In this document: piece after piece, positions 1-11,115 of the stretch
How the letters are laid out: the number at the start of each line of letters is the position of its first letter
Numbering within the stretch: the stretch's first letter is position 1
Assembly (NCBI GenBank): GCA_026874595.1
Contig: CM049310.1
Location: 23,536,058 to 23,600,057, forward strand
Direction of reading: 5' to 3'
Source of the DNA: Sipunculus nudus
Lineage: Eukaryota > Annelida > Sipuncula > Golfingiida > Sipunculidae
Length of the DNA stretch: 64,000 bases
Position numbers and translations under genes: made by a program
The notes under the pieces: generated by a model
What the model was told of the DNA's origin: nothing
What the model saw: the letters and a program-made list of their open reading frames with translations, nothing else
Database searches by the model: none

Positions 1-167
1 GAAAATTGCACGACTCTGTATTCGTAGGTTTTTGGTTGGAAATTCCTCTTTTTTTTATTTTTTTACACATGTTTTGTATCTCATTATTATGTTACATAAT
101 GCATGCGTTTATTCAAAACCCCACACTGATATGAGCAACTATGATAAAGACAATATGTATTAGGGAT
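1..167. other. Unannotated AT-rich flank
   Basis: Short AT-rich stretch before the first mobile element. No open frame, repeat or motif was recognised. Confidence 0.5.
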
Positions 168-172
168 AGCTT

Positions 173-627
173 AAAGCCCCTTTCACACCAGGCCACCGTA
201 GAGTTGCGTATTGTGACGTACCGAGTGTGCCGAAATTATGCAGCGTACTCATGAAAATATGTTGCTATGCGCAGGATCGGCGTAGTCCCTGCGTAGGTTA
301 TGCATATGCTGGCGTATGATGACGTTTTACGTCGGTCTGGCGTAGGGTGGCGTACTCTTGCCTAGGCATGGCGTACAGCTGCGTAGTGTTGCGTAGACTA
401 GCGTAAAAACTGCGTACTTTCTGCGTCCAGTGCTCTACTCCGACAATACGCGAAAAAAAAAATAAATAAACAGGTTATATGTTTTACGTCTATCTCGCGT
501 ACCTTTTGCGTCCCTCGGCGTATTGCCACGTAGGCCAGCGAAGGCACAGCGTAGGGCAGCGTAATTTTGGCATAGTCGGTACGCCGCACTACCCAACTCT
601 ACGTAGGCCCGGTGTGAAAGGGGCTTT
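173..627. mobile_element. Non-autonomous DNA element with 34-bp terminal inverted repeats
   Basis: The left end starts AAAGCCCCTTTCACACC and the right end, read on the minus strand, starts with the same 17 bases. The match runs on to about 34 bp with three mismatches, ending CGTAGAGTTG on both sides. The direct repeat AGCTT lies immediately outside both ends (168-172 and 628-632) and is the best candidate target duplication. An imperfect TTAA (Kolobok-type) duplication is an alternative, so I do not assign a superfamily. There is no transposase frame in the 455 bp. The interior is dominated by the word GCGTA, spaced about 10 bp apart near 340-420 and again near 495-565, in the same orientation in both halves. 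The two open frames of 63-76 codons inside are simply this repeat read through. Confidence 0.85.
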
Positions 628-777
628 AGCTTTCTTAAATGCGGCAAGAAACTTGGAACATACATTTAATTTAACGCATTGATTATTATTTTCCACTGTG
701 TATGTAAAAAATTCAAAATTCTGCGAGTGATCAGGAATCCTCTAGATTATGAACTTTAATGATTCAAGATGCTTATT

Positions 778-781
<4 letters not shown>

Positions 782-849
<68 letters not shown>
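782..849. repeat. (TA)n microsatellite
   Basis: Uninterrupted TA dinucleotide run of about 34 units. Confidence 0.95.
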
Positions 850-852
<3 letters not shown>

Positions 853-2200
853 AGCCATTGCTGATACCACCTGTTTAACCTAGTTCTATAGGGTATGAGT
901 GTAACACCGAAACGCATCTTAGATTTGTCCGATCCGGATTAAAAACATGTGATAGAGACTTCAGGATTTAAATCTGTTCTGGTCAGCTAGCCCAGATCAG
1001 AATCCCAATTTACTCCTTGGCTGGCTTGATTGTTATTTTCTTGAATCATGTTACATTATTAGCGGCTACTGCAGATAATATTTGCTATAAATAGTGAATG
1101 GTATATCTACATAAAAAAATCATAAAACGCGAATATTGACTAAACAGTAAAATAAGCTACCTCCATGTTTATAGCCAATTCCAAATGATATTAAAATGTC
1201 AAGAGAAAATGACTTAATATGACAAATTTAAATGAAACTGGGCTTTCTTGGTTTTATCTATTCGGTAAGTCTAAAAGATTACATCAACTGTGTAACTGAA
1301 CCAGCAATATGGATAAAAATTCTTACACTATTAGAAGTTGTATCAAAACAGTTAATCAATAATAATACACATGCTTCTTTTATCAATTGTGCAAGCCCAT
1401 TATTTCACATCCACTATATCCAATCCAATTGAGAATCTGAATGAAGTTATTCAAAAAATTTAGAAATGCATGTCAGTACATAATCATAGAGGTCTCTGAT
1501 AATATGGGTGTGTAAAAATAGAGAGGATAAGAGGTTATTTATGAAATTTGACAAATTTCAGCACTCGCCATAAGAGCTTGTCTATTCACTTAGGAATTAT
1601 GGTGAATAGCATGGGCACATATGGAGTAGGTTTAACATGATAGAACATAAAAACTTTTGAAATTTCAAAGATAAATTTATTGAAAATTATTTATACAAAA
1701 TTATAAGTTTTTTTTATGAATCTGACAAGCTATATTAGCATTCGATCTATCTGTGTCGTTTATGTTATGACCGCCTGTCACGAATATAACTAAGTTTATT
1801 TGGATGATAAAATATGAAGCTAGAACCAATTTGTAACAAAAATATATGACAAATACACTGTTTATCCTAGCATTTACAAACTAACAGTCATACAAGGTTT
1901 TCTAGAGATTAACTTGTAATAAGAGAGTGTTTTACATGTAAGATGTACCCAATAATATAATAAAACATATACAGCATAAATTAAATGTGCATACACACCA
2001 ATGAGGATTCTTCAGTCTATGTCCTAAATACTAGAAAGCAGATGAAAAAATAACTGAGACTTTGAAAATGAAGTTAAATTAGTGTTTTGAACTGTGAACG
2101 TCAACTTTCATTTACAACGCTCGCAATTGTACTGACAATGATCGCGAATTTATACATGAAAGAATAACGTTGACTGTATAAATAATATGTTGAATTCATA
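850..2200. other. AT-rich DNA with no recognised feature
   Basis: I see no gene or repeat family here. A short frame at 1232 (MKLGFLGFIYS) runs into GTAAGT at 1265. It resembles the start of a signal-peptide exon but is too short to call. Confidence 0.4.
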
Positions 2201-2224
2201 GGTCTAGGCTATTTTTAAAAATGT

Positions 2225-3060
2225 AATGATGATGATGTGTGGTGACAATTGTGGCTGTGTACACCAGGATATTTGTAAACAAGCGCATACTATGATTCGT
2301 CCAGACAAGCCTCTGCAAGCGGTCAAAAGAGTAAAAGGTTGTCGATATCCCTGCATGGAGACTGTTGCGTCGTTGGAAATGATGCTCTCCAGGTAGGTGA
2401 ATTGCTCAACGGTGTTGAGCGTTGCTAAATCATTCCTAATAGATGAAGGGTTGTCGATTCCTCGTGGTGGGTTCAGGTGCCTGATGGGTTCCACACTGTT
2501 GCCAAGAAGAGCGCAGTTGTCTACGAAAAGCAGTTCCAGGATACGCTCTTTGAGTGTTTTGGTGTGAGTCCGGAGTCTTCGAGGATTGAAGACGTTTCCT
2601 TCATTCGGGAACCGAATATAGATGCCGTTTTTTTTGCATCTTCCTTTGTCTTCCTTTAAATCATGCCGAAGATGATGGCAAACAGTGAGGGCGCGAGGCC
2701 GCAGCCTTGCTTAACCAGTTGCCGATAGGGAACGGGTCCAACAGATCGCCGTTAATTTTCATTTGACTTTCTTGGATCTGTCGGAGGATTGTGAGGAGCA
2801 TAGGAGGGAAACCCAGTTTAGACAGAATTCAAAATTTTAAACAAGTCTTGGTTGCCCACTTCAAAGGCTTTGATGGGGTTAATGAATGCCGCGTATAACC
2901 CATGTTTTGCTCCCTGGATTTCTACTGGGTTTGTCGCAAGACGAATATCAGGTCGGCTGTTCCTCCGTTTGCTTTGAAGCCGCACTGGCATTCCGATTGG
3001 TTCTCTTCAGCAATTGTCAGAGTGAGTCTTACCTGTGGTTGCACAATAGGGTGGCCTAAT
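2225..3060 (-). pseudogene. Decayed LINE reverse transcriptase (non-LTR retrotransposon), 5'-truncated
   Basis: On the minus strand, frames broken by stops and frameshifts give recognisable RT blocks in the right order. First is CQCGFKANGGTADLIFVLRQ (finger region, near 2990-2920). Next is LYAAFINPIKAFE (motif A, near 2900-2865). A block equivalent to the NGDLLDPFPI region follows near 2745. ELLFVDNCALLG (motif C) lies near 2540-2510. The thumb-like TVEQFTYLESIISNDATV is near 2420-2365, and VYTATIVTT near 2265. Motif A has Asn where the catalytic Asp should be, and motif C reads FVDN instead of F-x-D-D, so two catalytic residues are lost as well as the frame. No endonuclease domain or 3' tail was found. 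The family resembles CR1/Jockey/L2-type LINEs, but the clade is not resolved by eye. Confidence 0.8.
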
Positions 3061-3164
3061 TATACCAGTGCGATCAGAGTATAAAACAAGTCGCTCCCAT
3101 GGCGCTCAGCTGACATACAGGTGGTGCATGTATTAATTAATGATTTTCTGATCTAGTGTAAAAT

Positions 3165-3490
3165 ATTTCTTAAGGAACCTTGAACAGTGGGAAGAATGAC
3201 TTTCAGGCTGCTTAAATCATGCTTTTAGACCATAGTCCCCAGAAACCAGGATACAGTGACCATTTTAGGGTTTCCAAGGAGATTTTGCAGGAACCTCCCT
3301 GAATCTAAATTATATCAGAAGTTTCTATTTTCAACTACATTTATGTACATTTATTACGAATAGTGCCCATTTGGTTTATTTATGGGATGGTAAATACATG
3401 TTCTTTCAGGGATCTAGCAGATTATAGGTCACGATCAGTGAACTTTTTTCGGATGTCCAAGGAGACTTCACATAGACCTCCCTTTATTCT
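3165..3490. repeat. Family C dispersed repeat fragment
   Basis: Carries the family C phrases also seen near 7.25, 10.65, 12.3, 17.1 and 22.4-24.2 kb: a request-like string of GTCACNGTGACC, a TTTCAGG..CCAAGGAGA core, a GACCTCCCT block and TTAGAAGGTTCTAGG. Two partial units are present (near 3240-3300 and 3420-3490). No coding potential. Confidence 0.6.
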
Positions 3491-3499
3491 TTGAGTAAT

Positions 3500-5280
3500 T
3501 TACATAATTTAAAGAAAATTGTAGGCTTAATATATTTATACATGACACCATTTGACTCCAATCAGTATAATTCTAGCCCTCTCTTAATCTTTGACTCGAA
3601 AAACATGAATATAGAATACCTCTGCATCAAATATGGATGCATGTGTATATTGGCCAAGTTACTGAGTAAAAGAAATATTCCAATGTATACTTGAATTTCT
3701 ATTTGCTGGAATCTGTGGCGCAACCTGTCCAAATTACGGCCTGTCATCCAGTCCTTTCTTGTATAACTTGATAAAAAACAACGAAAATTTTGGGGTAACA
3801 TTGTTTATTTACGAAGGGCACCATCTCCCTAGCTCTGGGGGCCAGCAATATATTTGCTAAACGCAATTTTGAAAACCAAACATTGCTGATAATGGTAACC
3901 GTCATTGGGCGCTGTAACAAATTTACAATTTATTTGGGCCTGACGCTCAAACGTTTTCGTGTTCAACAATAAAATCACGGACAGCTCTCAGCTGGAGCCT
4001 TGCTTATATCATATACCCAATATTTCTGTTCTAAACCATGTGTTTACATGTGTGATCATAATCTAAAGACAATGTGCTGAATGTTTGTATTAACACGTAT
4101 GAAAAACCCTGAAGAAGAAAGTGAAAAAAGAAGAAAATGGGTCTTTAACCCAAAATGTTTAGTACATCGAAAATAGAGTTTTGTTCGGATTTCCTTTTCT
4201 AAAATTTGAAGCAAGGTGATTTACATCGACTTGCTTTTTCACTGGCTATAAAACCTACCCATTCACACTACAAATTTTGGTTAAAACTGTGCTGAAGTTT
4301 ATGATCAAGTGATGTTTCAAAAAAGGAACAATAGCAGCATTAATGTGCCACACAGCAAAATTGATTTTGCCTATTAAAGGAACCTATTCACAATTCAGGT
4401 ATATATAAGATACCCCCGTACATGAACTATAGTTTCTCCTTAAATTATTATATAATCTGTCAATATTTCGTTCAAACACCGTTTACTTACTCCTGAACAT
4501 AAGTGAAAAAAACTTGTACCGGGAGCGACCAGTGGCGCTACACATAAAGACAAGGGCACGTCACCTGGTGGTCGTACCGCGTAACTTCACAATTCAGTCA
4601 AAATTTTTCAATCTTTCACCCTGTCTTTCTTCCGTGTTTCTTCTTTTATGTTTCTTCTCCATGTTTGTGAATTGTCGAAAAATCAAGCAAAATCTGGCAT
4701 CTGGTTCGGCAATTTTGTAATGGTAAACAGACACACACGGACTGTGTTTACTAACACAGAAACATAACAATGTATAAAACCGGTATAAAACCTGTAACTG
4801 AAGATAATACGTTATGGTCTGCTGGGAAAACTTCTGTATTCAGCCCAAAATGAGCTTATCGCATCAGATGATACCCATGTTCTTGCAAATGAATATGGAC
4901 CTTTAATCTTATGTCTTATAACTCGCCCCCGTGCTGCAAAAAATGTTGTGTTTTTTTTGTTTGCATGACCCAGAGAACACAGATAACAGATTCATCACCG
5001 AGAGTTATTCAGGTGGTCACAAAGCCTTCTTTGTTTAAAAAATAATAAAAAACTTAGATGACGTAGCATTGCAGATGTGCAAGAATACATACCTCAATGG
5101 TCGCCATCTTGATGGTTAAAAAAAATGGTTGCTATGGAGAAAAAGAAAAAAAAAACCAACATTGGTTTTTGCATTCGGCACATTATAAGCTTTCGAAAAA
5201 TGTATTTTACCTAATCCCCGAAAAATTTGAAGTTTACCTTAAATTAGAACATTTAACCGGACTTTAAAAAAATGAAGGCG
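3500..5280. other. AT-rich DNA with no recognised feature
   Basis: Several homopolymer A tracts (near 5130 and 5300) and short open frames at 3491-3801 and 4514-4720, none with motifs or splice context. No repeat family was recognised. Confidence 0.4.
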
Positions 5281-5317
5281 GTTACCTCCAACAAAAATTG
5301 TAAAAAAAAAAAAAAAA

Positions 5318-5600
5318 AAATAGAAAAGCACTCAGAGAGCGCAGACCTCCACCAAGTCAGCTCATTACCCCCATATGGAACTGTCAGAAATGCGGCAGGT
5401 TTCCTTTAAAATATTCCTGGTTCAATAATGTTATCCGTAACAAATTTAATCATTTTTTCCTTCGATCATTGCTGAGCTATCCTGAAGATTTCATCAAAAT
5501 CCGTCAATAACTTTTTGACTAATGTTGCTAACAATCAAACAAACAAACCAAACCAATGCCCGCAAAAACATAACCCCTGCCCCTTAGCGGAGGTAATAAA
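5318..5600 (+). repeat. Family F dispersed repeat (CTCAGAGAGCGCAGACCTCC ... GCGGAGGT type)
   Basis: Starts after a poly-A tract with CACTCAGAGAGCGCAGACCT. It contains TTTCATCAAAATCCGTCAAT and GCTAACAATCAAACAAACAA, and ends near CTTAGCGGAGGTAATAAA. The left ACCTCCACCAAG and right CTTAGCGGAGGT are imperfectly complementary, so the ends can fold together. A second, more decayed copy is at 6955-7165 and a third near 46980-47300. I have seen this kind of sequence widely in marine animals; class (SINE or MITE) is not settled. Confidence 0.65.
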
Positions 5601-5635
5601 CGGGTAAAGTCGAATAAATTTGCAGAATAAAGCTT

Positions 5636-5894
5636 AGATTTCTTATGTACGGAATATGAGATGCGGAATGCGTATAAAATCAGTACACGTATTGAGAAAT
5701 AAAGAAGGTGAGATTCCTCATGCGCGGATCCGGCATGCGGAATGCGTATCCGGAAAAACGATCGCTACATGTAGCTTTTTTTGTTAAGTTTCCGGATGGT
5801 ATCCAGGGGAAACATGTAGAATAAATGCATGCCACCGTGCAGGTTCATATGAAATCTCTAAATACGCATTCCGAATTCCGTACATAAGGAATCT
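5636..5894. mobile_element. Short TIR element (MITE-like)
   Basis: Left end AGATTTCTTATGTACGGAAT. The right end read on the minus strand is AGATTCCTTATGTACGGAAT, one mismatch in 20, and both are followed by GCGGAATGCGTAT-like sequence. An extra internal copy of the subterminal word (GCGGAATGCGTATCC) lies near 5736. 259 bp, no coding frame. No clear target duplication, so the ends could be off by a few bases. Confidence 0.75.
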
Positions 5895-6950
5895 TGTAAC
5901 ACGTTACTACTGAAGAAACTGAGTCCCAGGCATGCAAAGCCTCATGTGAGAACCCTGAACAAAACATTTTTTTGTATTACTTTTGAACATCTGACAGTCC
6001 ATGCTACGTTTGGACGTGAAAAGGCTACTCATAAGGGGAGAAAATGTATGTATACCGTTTATTCATAAAAAATGAAGAAGTCTATTTTAATAAAATAAAC
6101 AGACAAACTGTTGTGCTATAAATGGAGTATCAGTTAAATGGGTGAGAAATGCAGACTTACTGCAAATATATATTTCATTGATTCTTTTATCTTACTTACC
6201 AATATTATCATGCACAATAAATCCTTTAAATTTTTAATGCAAAACTTGATACCCTCTACTACCAGTTGTCAGGACATTAAATAAAATAATGTGACCACGT
6301 CATGGGAAAATTTAAGTAGTTTACTATATTATGAAATGTCCGTTCACTTATTTTTATGTATGGGCTATAAAGTATATATTTTATGCCTGTCTGTATCAAA
6401 TGACACGGATATTGTCAAAAGCTGCGATTTTGCATCTTTCTGTCTCGTTGCAAAACAAGATGTGACCACATTTATTGATTATTTTAATTATAAAATGATG
6501 TTAACAAAACAGTTGAATGAATATGATAATAATTGTACATACTCACCAAGAAAATAAGATTTTATTGCTACGTACGTTTGAAAGGTGTCACTCAGCCACA
6601 AACAGGTAACGTTGAAAAGGGGGATTTCCAAGTCTATAGGCTACGGTAAACAGCGTAGGCCCATCTCCCGTGGGGTGGGCGTTTGGGGGAGCTTATATAT
6701 AGAGTCATTTACTTTCTTATTAAAACAGGGCCCAGGACTATAAAAACGACGAACAATAATCGTCGCCCTCATGCGGTACGTTGATTTACCGTTATATACT
6801 GACACCTTTCAGGGAAACGGAACGTACACATGGAGTGATGTCATTGTCCTCTATGACGTCACGACTCGCATACCAAATATGACCATTTCATCACCTGCTA
6901 CGTCCCTGTGTAAACAAATAGCCTATGCATTATTGAACCCCCATAAAACA
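5895..6950. other. AT-rich DNA with no recognised feature
   Basis: Contains an 88-codon plus-strand frame (6291-6557) and a 97-codon frame (6771-7064) without recognisable domains; the second runs into repeat family F. I do not call either a gene. Confidence 0.35.
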
Positions 6951-6954
6951 CTAC

Positions 6955-7165
6955 TTGAGCGCATTCCGGGTTTATTTACACAAGGATCGCCCCCAACATG
7001 TAATTATTTGTTTATCCTTGTATCATTGCCGAGCTATCCTGAAAATTTCATCAAACTTCGTTAACGACTTTTTGTGTTCTCGTGCACTGCTAACAGTCAA
7101 ACAGATAAAGACAAGCATACGCTGCCAAAAACATAACCCCCGCCGCTTGGCTGGGCGACGTAAAA
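6955..7165 (+). repeat. Decayed family F copy
   Basis: Matches the 5.3-5.6 kb copy in order: GAGCTATCCTGAAAATTTCA, CATCAAACTTCGTTAACGAC, GCTAACAGTCAAACAGA, AACATAACCCCCGCC, with many substitutions. Confidence 0.55.
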
Positions 7166-7199
7166 TGTTTAGATTTTTTTGCTCTGATTTTCAGGATGC

Positions 7200-7425
7200 T
7201 GACCAATAGGCCTTATCAGGCTTTTGGTCCGTACGTAGCTCTCAGAATATAGGTCACATAAATACCTAATTTCAGGATTCCAAGGAGATTTGCCCAGGAT
7301 CGACCTCCCCTTGTCCCTGGATTTACATTAGAAGGTTCTAGGTCACGTGCTTTTATGATTTGTGCCCATCGGACTTTCCACGTCAGGCCCGTAGGCTGAC
7401 TGCTGATTGGGAGGGTTCGTCTTCA
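7200..7425. repeat. Family C fragment
   Basis: Contains TCTCAGAATATAGGTCACAT, ATTTCAGGATTCCAAGGAGA and TTAGAAGGTTCTAGGTCACG, the family C phrases in their usual order. It ends against the AT microsatellite. Confidence 0.6.
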
Positions 7426-7438
7426 CTGATGGTGGAAC

Positions 7439-7538
<100 letters not shown>

Positions 7539-7562
7539 CTCTGAAGAAAAACAACACTGTTA

Positions 7563-7610
7563 ATTCATAACAGTCTGTTTCACGGGATGCGACCCGATCA
7601 TCAGGTGAAT
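7563..7610 (-). ncRNA. Hammerhead-ribozyme-like motif, type I layout with short stem III
   Basis: Read on the minus strand, the core CTGATGA (7604-7598) is followed by a stem II of CGGG/CCCG around a 6-nt loop and then GAAA (7581-7578). A 3-bp stem III (A-C-A with T-G-T, 3-nt loop) follows, then T at position 17, and then ATGAAT. Five of those last six bases pair with ATTCAC directly upstream of CTGATGA (stem I). Defects: position 1.1 faces 2.1 as A-C, and the first pair of stem II is T-T. Predicted cleavage would fall between 7569 and 7568. Small hammerheads with very short stem III are known from Penelope-like retroelements and retrozymes. Here no reverse transcriptase was seen next to it, so this could be a decayed end of such an element or a chance fit. 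Confidence 0.4.
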
Positions 7611-7688
7611 GTGGTTAGAATGAAGCTAACGGCGTGGTTTGAAAAGCCGAGACTTTACGAGATTACGAGATTATGCTTTGTGCGATTC

Positions 7689-8240
7689 GGGGCGGGGGGG
7701 GGGGGGGCATGTGAAAGACTGACACTGATCCTATTGTCCTCGGGGGCACAATAGGATTGGTCGGGGTACACGTGCGATACTGGAACATAACAGGGCAAGG
7801 GGGTTATAATTTTTATATATAATACAAAGATATATACCAGGATGCTCAATACCATATTGAACTGATATGGTCTTGGAAGCAGTGAACATATCAGTACTAT
7901 ACATATGATATAAATACACATATACTATGAAAATATATAATATAAAAGGCAAATATACTATAATATACTCATACCAACTGGAATCTACTCGGTAAACTCA
8001 CCATGATGTAGTGGTAACGCCATGTCCCTTATCACTGCAAAGCAGTGAGAGAACAACTACCTGAACAGGTAAGTCTGCCCAGCGAATCCTCGGGGGGGGG
8101 GGGGGGGGGGGGGGGGCTCGCTGAAAATTAGTACGGATGCTAGGTTTTAAAATATTTCAGGGTGAATTTGTTTTGGTGGCGGCACTTGGAGAGAATTTCA
8201 GCTCTTGAGTTCAACAATGATCCGGGGGGGGGGGGGGGGG
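7689..8240. repeat. Three poly-G tracts
   Basis: G runs at 7689-7707 (one C inside), 8092-8116 (25 G) and 8224-8240 (17 G), within 550 bp. Between them is ordinary AT-rich DNA. Such runs may form quadruplexes and are also prone to assembly error. Confidence 0.9.
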
Positions 8241-8391
8241 CGCGTTGCTATAAGTAGCTTTTCAGACAAGCAGAGATCACACTTCCTGGTCCCACAGAAG
8301 TAAGGTGCTGCCTTGGCAGATATTTCCCAGGAGAGCTTATAATTGATATTGTTGTCTTTTAGTGACCAAATGTGTTTAGAAAGTTCAGTAT

Positions 8392-8393
<2 letters not shown>

Positions 8394-8445
<52 letters not shown>
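8394..8445. repeat. (AT)n microsatellite
   Basis: About 26 AT units. It explains the I-Y string in the minus-strand frame at 8198-8590, which is therefore not a gene. Confidence 0.95.
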
Positions 8446-8447
<2 letters not shown>

Positions 8448-8449
8448 CG

Positions 8450-10600
8450 ATGTTTTCTTTTACCTGAATAAAAACAATCCAAATAAGCAGTTTTTAGTGA
8501 ATTTTCCACTCTCTCGCTGTGTGTACTCAGAACGTCATATTCAAAGCGTTTCGCAAGTGTCGCAAGTGTCGCAACACTAAACAGGGGCATTTCATTTGCA
8601 AAAAAAGTGCATTGACACCCGTTTCATTTCAGATTTGAAAAGAAAACAACAATATTCATGGTCAAACTCACACCTCAGTCATCTAGCTGATATTTTCCGG
8701 TATCTGTCTATTCGAGTGATTATCAAGTCAACTGACTGTTAAATGAGGTTGCTTAAAATTGATATACATTCAATGCAGATAACTTCAAAATTAACATCCT
8801 TGGAAAGAAATGAACCGGGTGATGTTTGGTGTTTCTAGCTGTACTTGAAATTTATATAAATTAAAAAAGGACCAGCAGGCGAGGCTGTTAGAAGCTGAAA
8901 ATATCAGAATTATATTAATATTCTTTGACAAATCAGACAATGTATAGGACACTGAGAACTGGGCCGGAGCTGTAACGTTAAGGGATAAATTAAGATCTAA
9001 GGGCACTTCTGCGAGTTTCGAATAAAAACAAAACGTCTAGTTTGAACAATTTAGGGAGTGTAAAACTGACAAAATAAACGATCATCGGTGAATGAAATCC
9101 ATGTTAATATTTAACATATTTTATGATAATTATGTCATTCATCAGTTCCTACAGGCAAGGGGCACACGCGTTCACAGCAGGTGTGCTCTACTTCTGCATA
9201 TATCTAAGCCTATACCAAATCGCCAGCTTGCCCTATATGGTACACTGTGGAGGTGGCCTGTTCCCTGATCTGGATTACTCATAAATTATATAGTATTACC
9301 CCCTGAAAATTCTCATACCTGACCAATTTTTTGGGTAACTGCATTAGAATTTAAGACCAATAGCTTAAATCCATGTATTAATGGTATTTAAAAATTAAAA
9401 CAACAGTGCTTACAAGAAAACAATATGCGATAGTCAAAGTATAGGGTGAAATTAATCGAAGTGATTTAAAATTTGTTGATTACTTTAAAAATACTTTAAA
9501 TTTCTTACCTGTTCTTTGGTGAATACTTTCATATAAATTAACTGTAGTTTATTTTCTGGATGAACTGAGCTCCAGCTTTAGCGGTTAACATATTCATTGA
9601 GTAAAAAGATTCTCGACCAAACATATGATAAGTCCATAATTTTTTTTCTAATTATTCAATACTGACTTAATTTTCCTCATATACATCAAACCTATAAAGA
9701 CAAGCTCCTTGCCTTAATCAGATAATAAAAGGCAGTCTTGAATTGGTATGATAGGTTTTTAATGCAAACTGATTTAGTTTAATTTTTCAACAAAGCACAA
9801 TGATCCAGTTTCCGGTTTCGTAGAACTTCTGTACAACTTCTGTACACCGTACTGTATGTAAAATTTCAAATCCGTAGGTAACGATGTAAAATCATACTAA
9901 TCTAACGGGCAGACAAACTGCTGATAGGACGACTATAGACAGTGGATCATCGCCATATAGTCGTCTGAAAACACGAAGCAATATGCAAGGCCCTCCTTTT
10001 ATTTTGCAACAACAACAAATCAAAAAGTTCCATAAGCTCATTTATAAATCCCTATATGATATATTTAACTTTTTTTTCTCCTTTATTTATTATTCTTATT
10101 GAATCAAGCTTGGTTTAGATTCTTGACACGTATGTCCCCTGTGCTCTATTGACAAAGTGGCCTTAGTTACATCCTTTGGCCCGGAAACAAGAGGGTGCTA
10201 TACTGCCCTCTTTGCATGAGAGGGGGCAATCAACATTTTTCCCCTTAAACCCTCTCACACGGCAATCATCCAGTTCTGGATTATAATCAGAAGCAAGCAT
10301 TGAACAGGTTATTTAAAGCTTCTTTCAGAAGTGAAATTAAACATTTTTAAACTGTACTTGCAATCTACATCACTGACAGAGCTAAACAAAAAGGGCGCTA
10401 TAAACAATATTTATAAAGAAATATGGTCTCTCCCTATGAGGGTATGCATGGAACCGACAAAAGTGGTTAAACATAAAGTTCTGTATAATTTTCCCAATTA
10501 TAGCATATCAGTATTCGTCAGGTGGAACTCAGATGCTCAACGGGAGGGTTCGTCCGAACCCACCGAACCCCCCCTAGCCTACGGGCCTGCACGTGGTCCA
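8450..10600. other. AT-rich DNA with no recognised feature
   Basis: The 108-codon frame at 10331-10657 is the longest plus-strand one nearby but its 3' third is family C repeat. Otherwise no domains, repeats or splice-bounded segments were recognised. Confidence 0.4.
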
Positions 10601-10619
10601 ATCATGTTTTTCCAGTTGC

Positions 10620-11110
10620 CCGATATCTCAGACTCAAGAGTATATGGGCCACAGTAACTTAACTTCTTATTTCCAATGAGATTCAATTGTTAATATTACG
10701 TTAGAAGGTTCTATGTCGAATGGATGAAGTTTGTGCCCATCTGACGTTAAGGGTGCTCTAATCATTTTTACACCCAAATCTCACAGAATACAGGCCTATA
10801 TCACAGTGACCTAATATAGGCCTATATATCAGGTTTGCAAGATTTTAGGCTAGGTTACATGGACATCATCGTTCACTGGATTTGACGTTAGAATATTCTA
10901 AATCTACCAAATAAAATTTGGCGCCATCTGATTTCCAAGATGCCAAAATCATGTTTTCCGACTTAGATCACAGGATATAGCTAAATAAAATTTGGCGCCA
11001 TCTGATTTCCAAGATGCCAAAATCATGTTTTCCGACTTAGATCACAGGATATAGGTCACAGCGAGCATCTTGGTTCCTCGAATATAGGCCTACTGCAGAC
11101 TATTAGGCCT
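10620..11110. repeat. Family C repeat block
   Basis: Two to three units carrying CACAGTGACCTAATATAGGC, TTAGAAGGTTCTATGTCGAA, TGCCCATCTGACG and GGATATAGGTCACAG. It includes an internal tandem duplication listed separately and ends at the CACTA-like element. Confidence 0.65.
10909..11054. repeat. Exact 74-bp tandem duplication
   Basis: The 74-bp unit from 10909 repeats at 10983. The first 72 bp of the two copies are identical, so the duplication is recent compared with the diverged family C sequence around it. Confidence 0.95.
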
Positions 11111-11115
11111 ATATA

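Noticed and set aside
1232-1264. Short hydrophobic start MKLGFLGFIYS followed by GTAAGT
   Set aside because: Eleven codons are too few to separate a signal-peptide exon from chance; no continuation found.
7560-7569. Alternative longer stem III (CTGTTA with TAACAG) for the hammerhead-like motif
   Set aside because: It leaves no complementary stem I after the cleavage position, whereas the short stem III version does.
10331-10657. 108-codon plus-strand frame
   Set aside because: No domain, and its 3' third is family C repeat.
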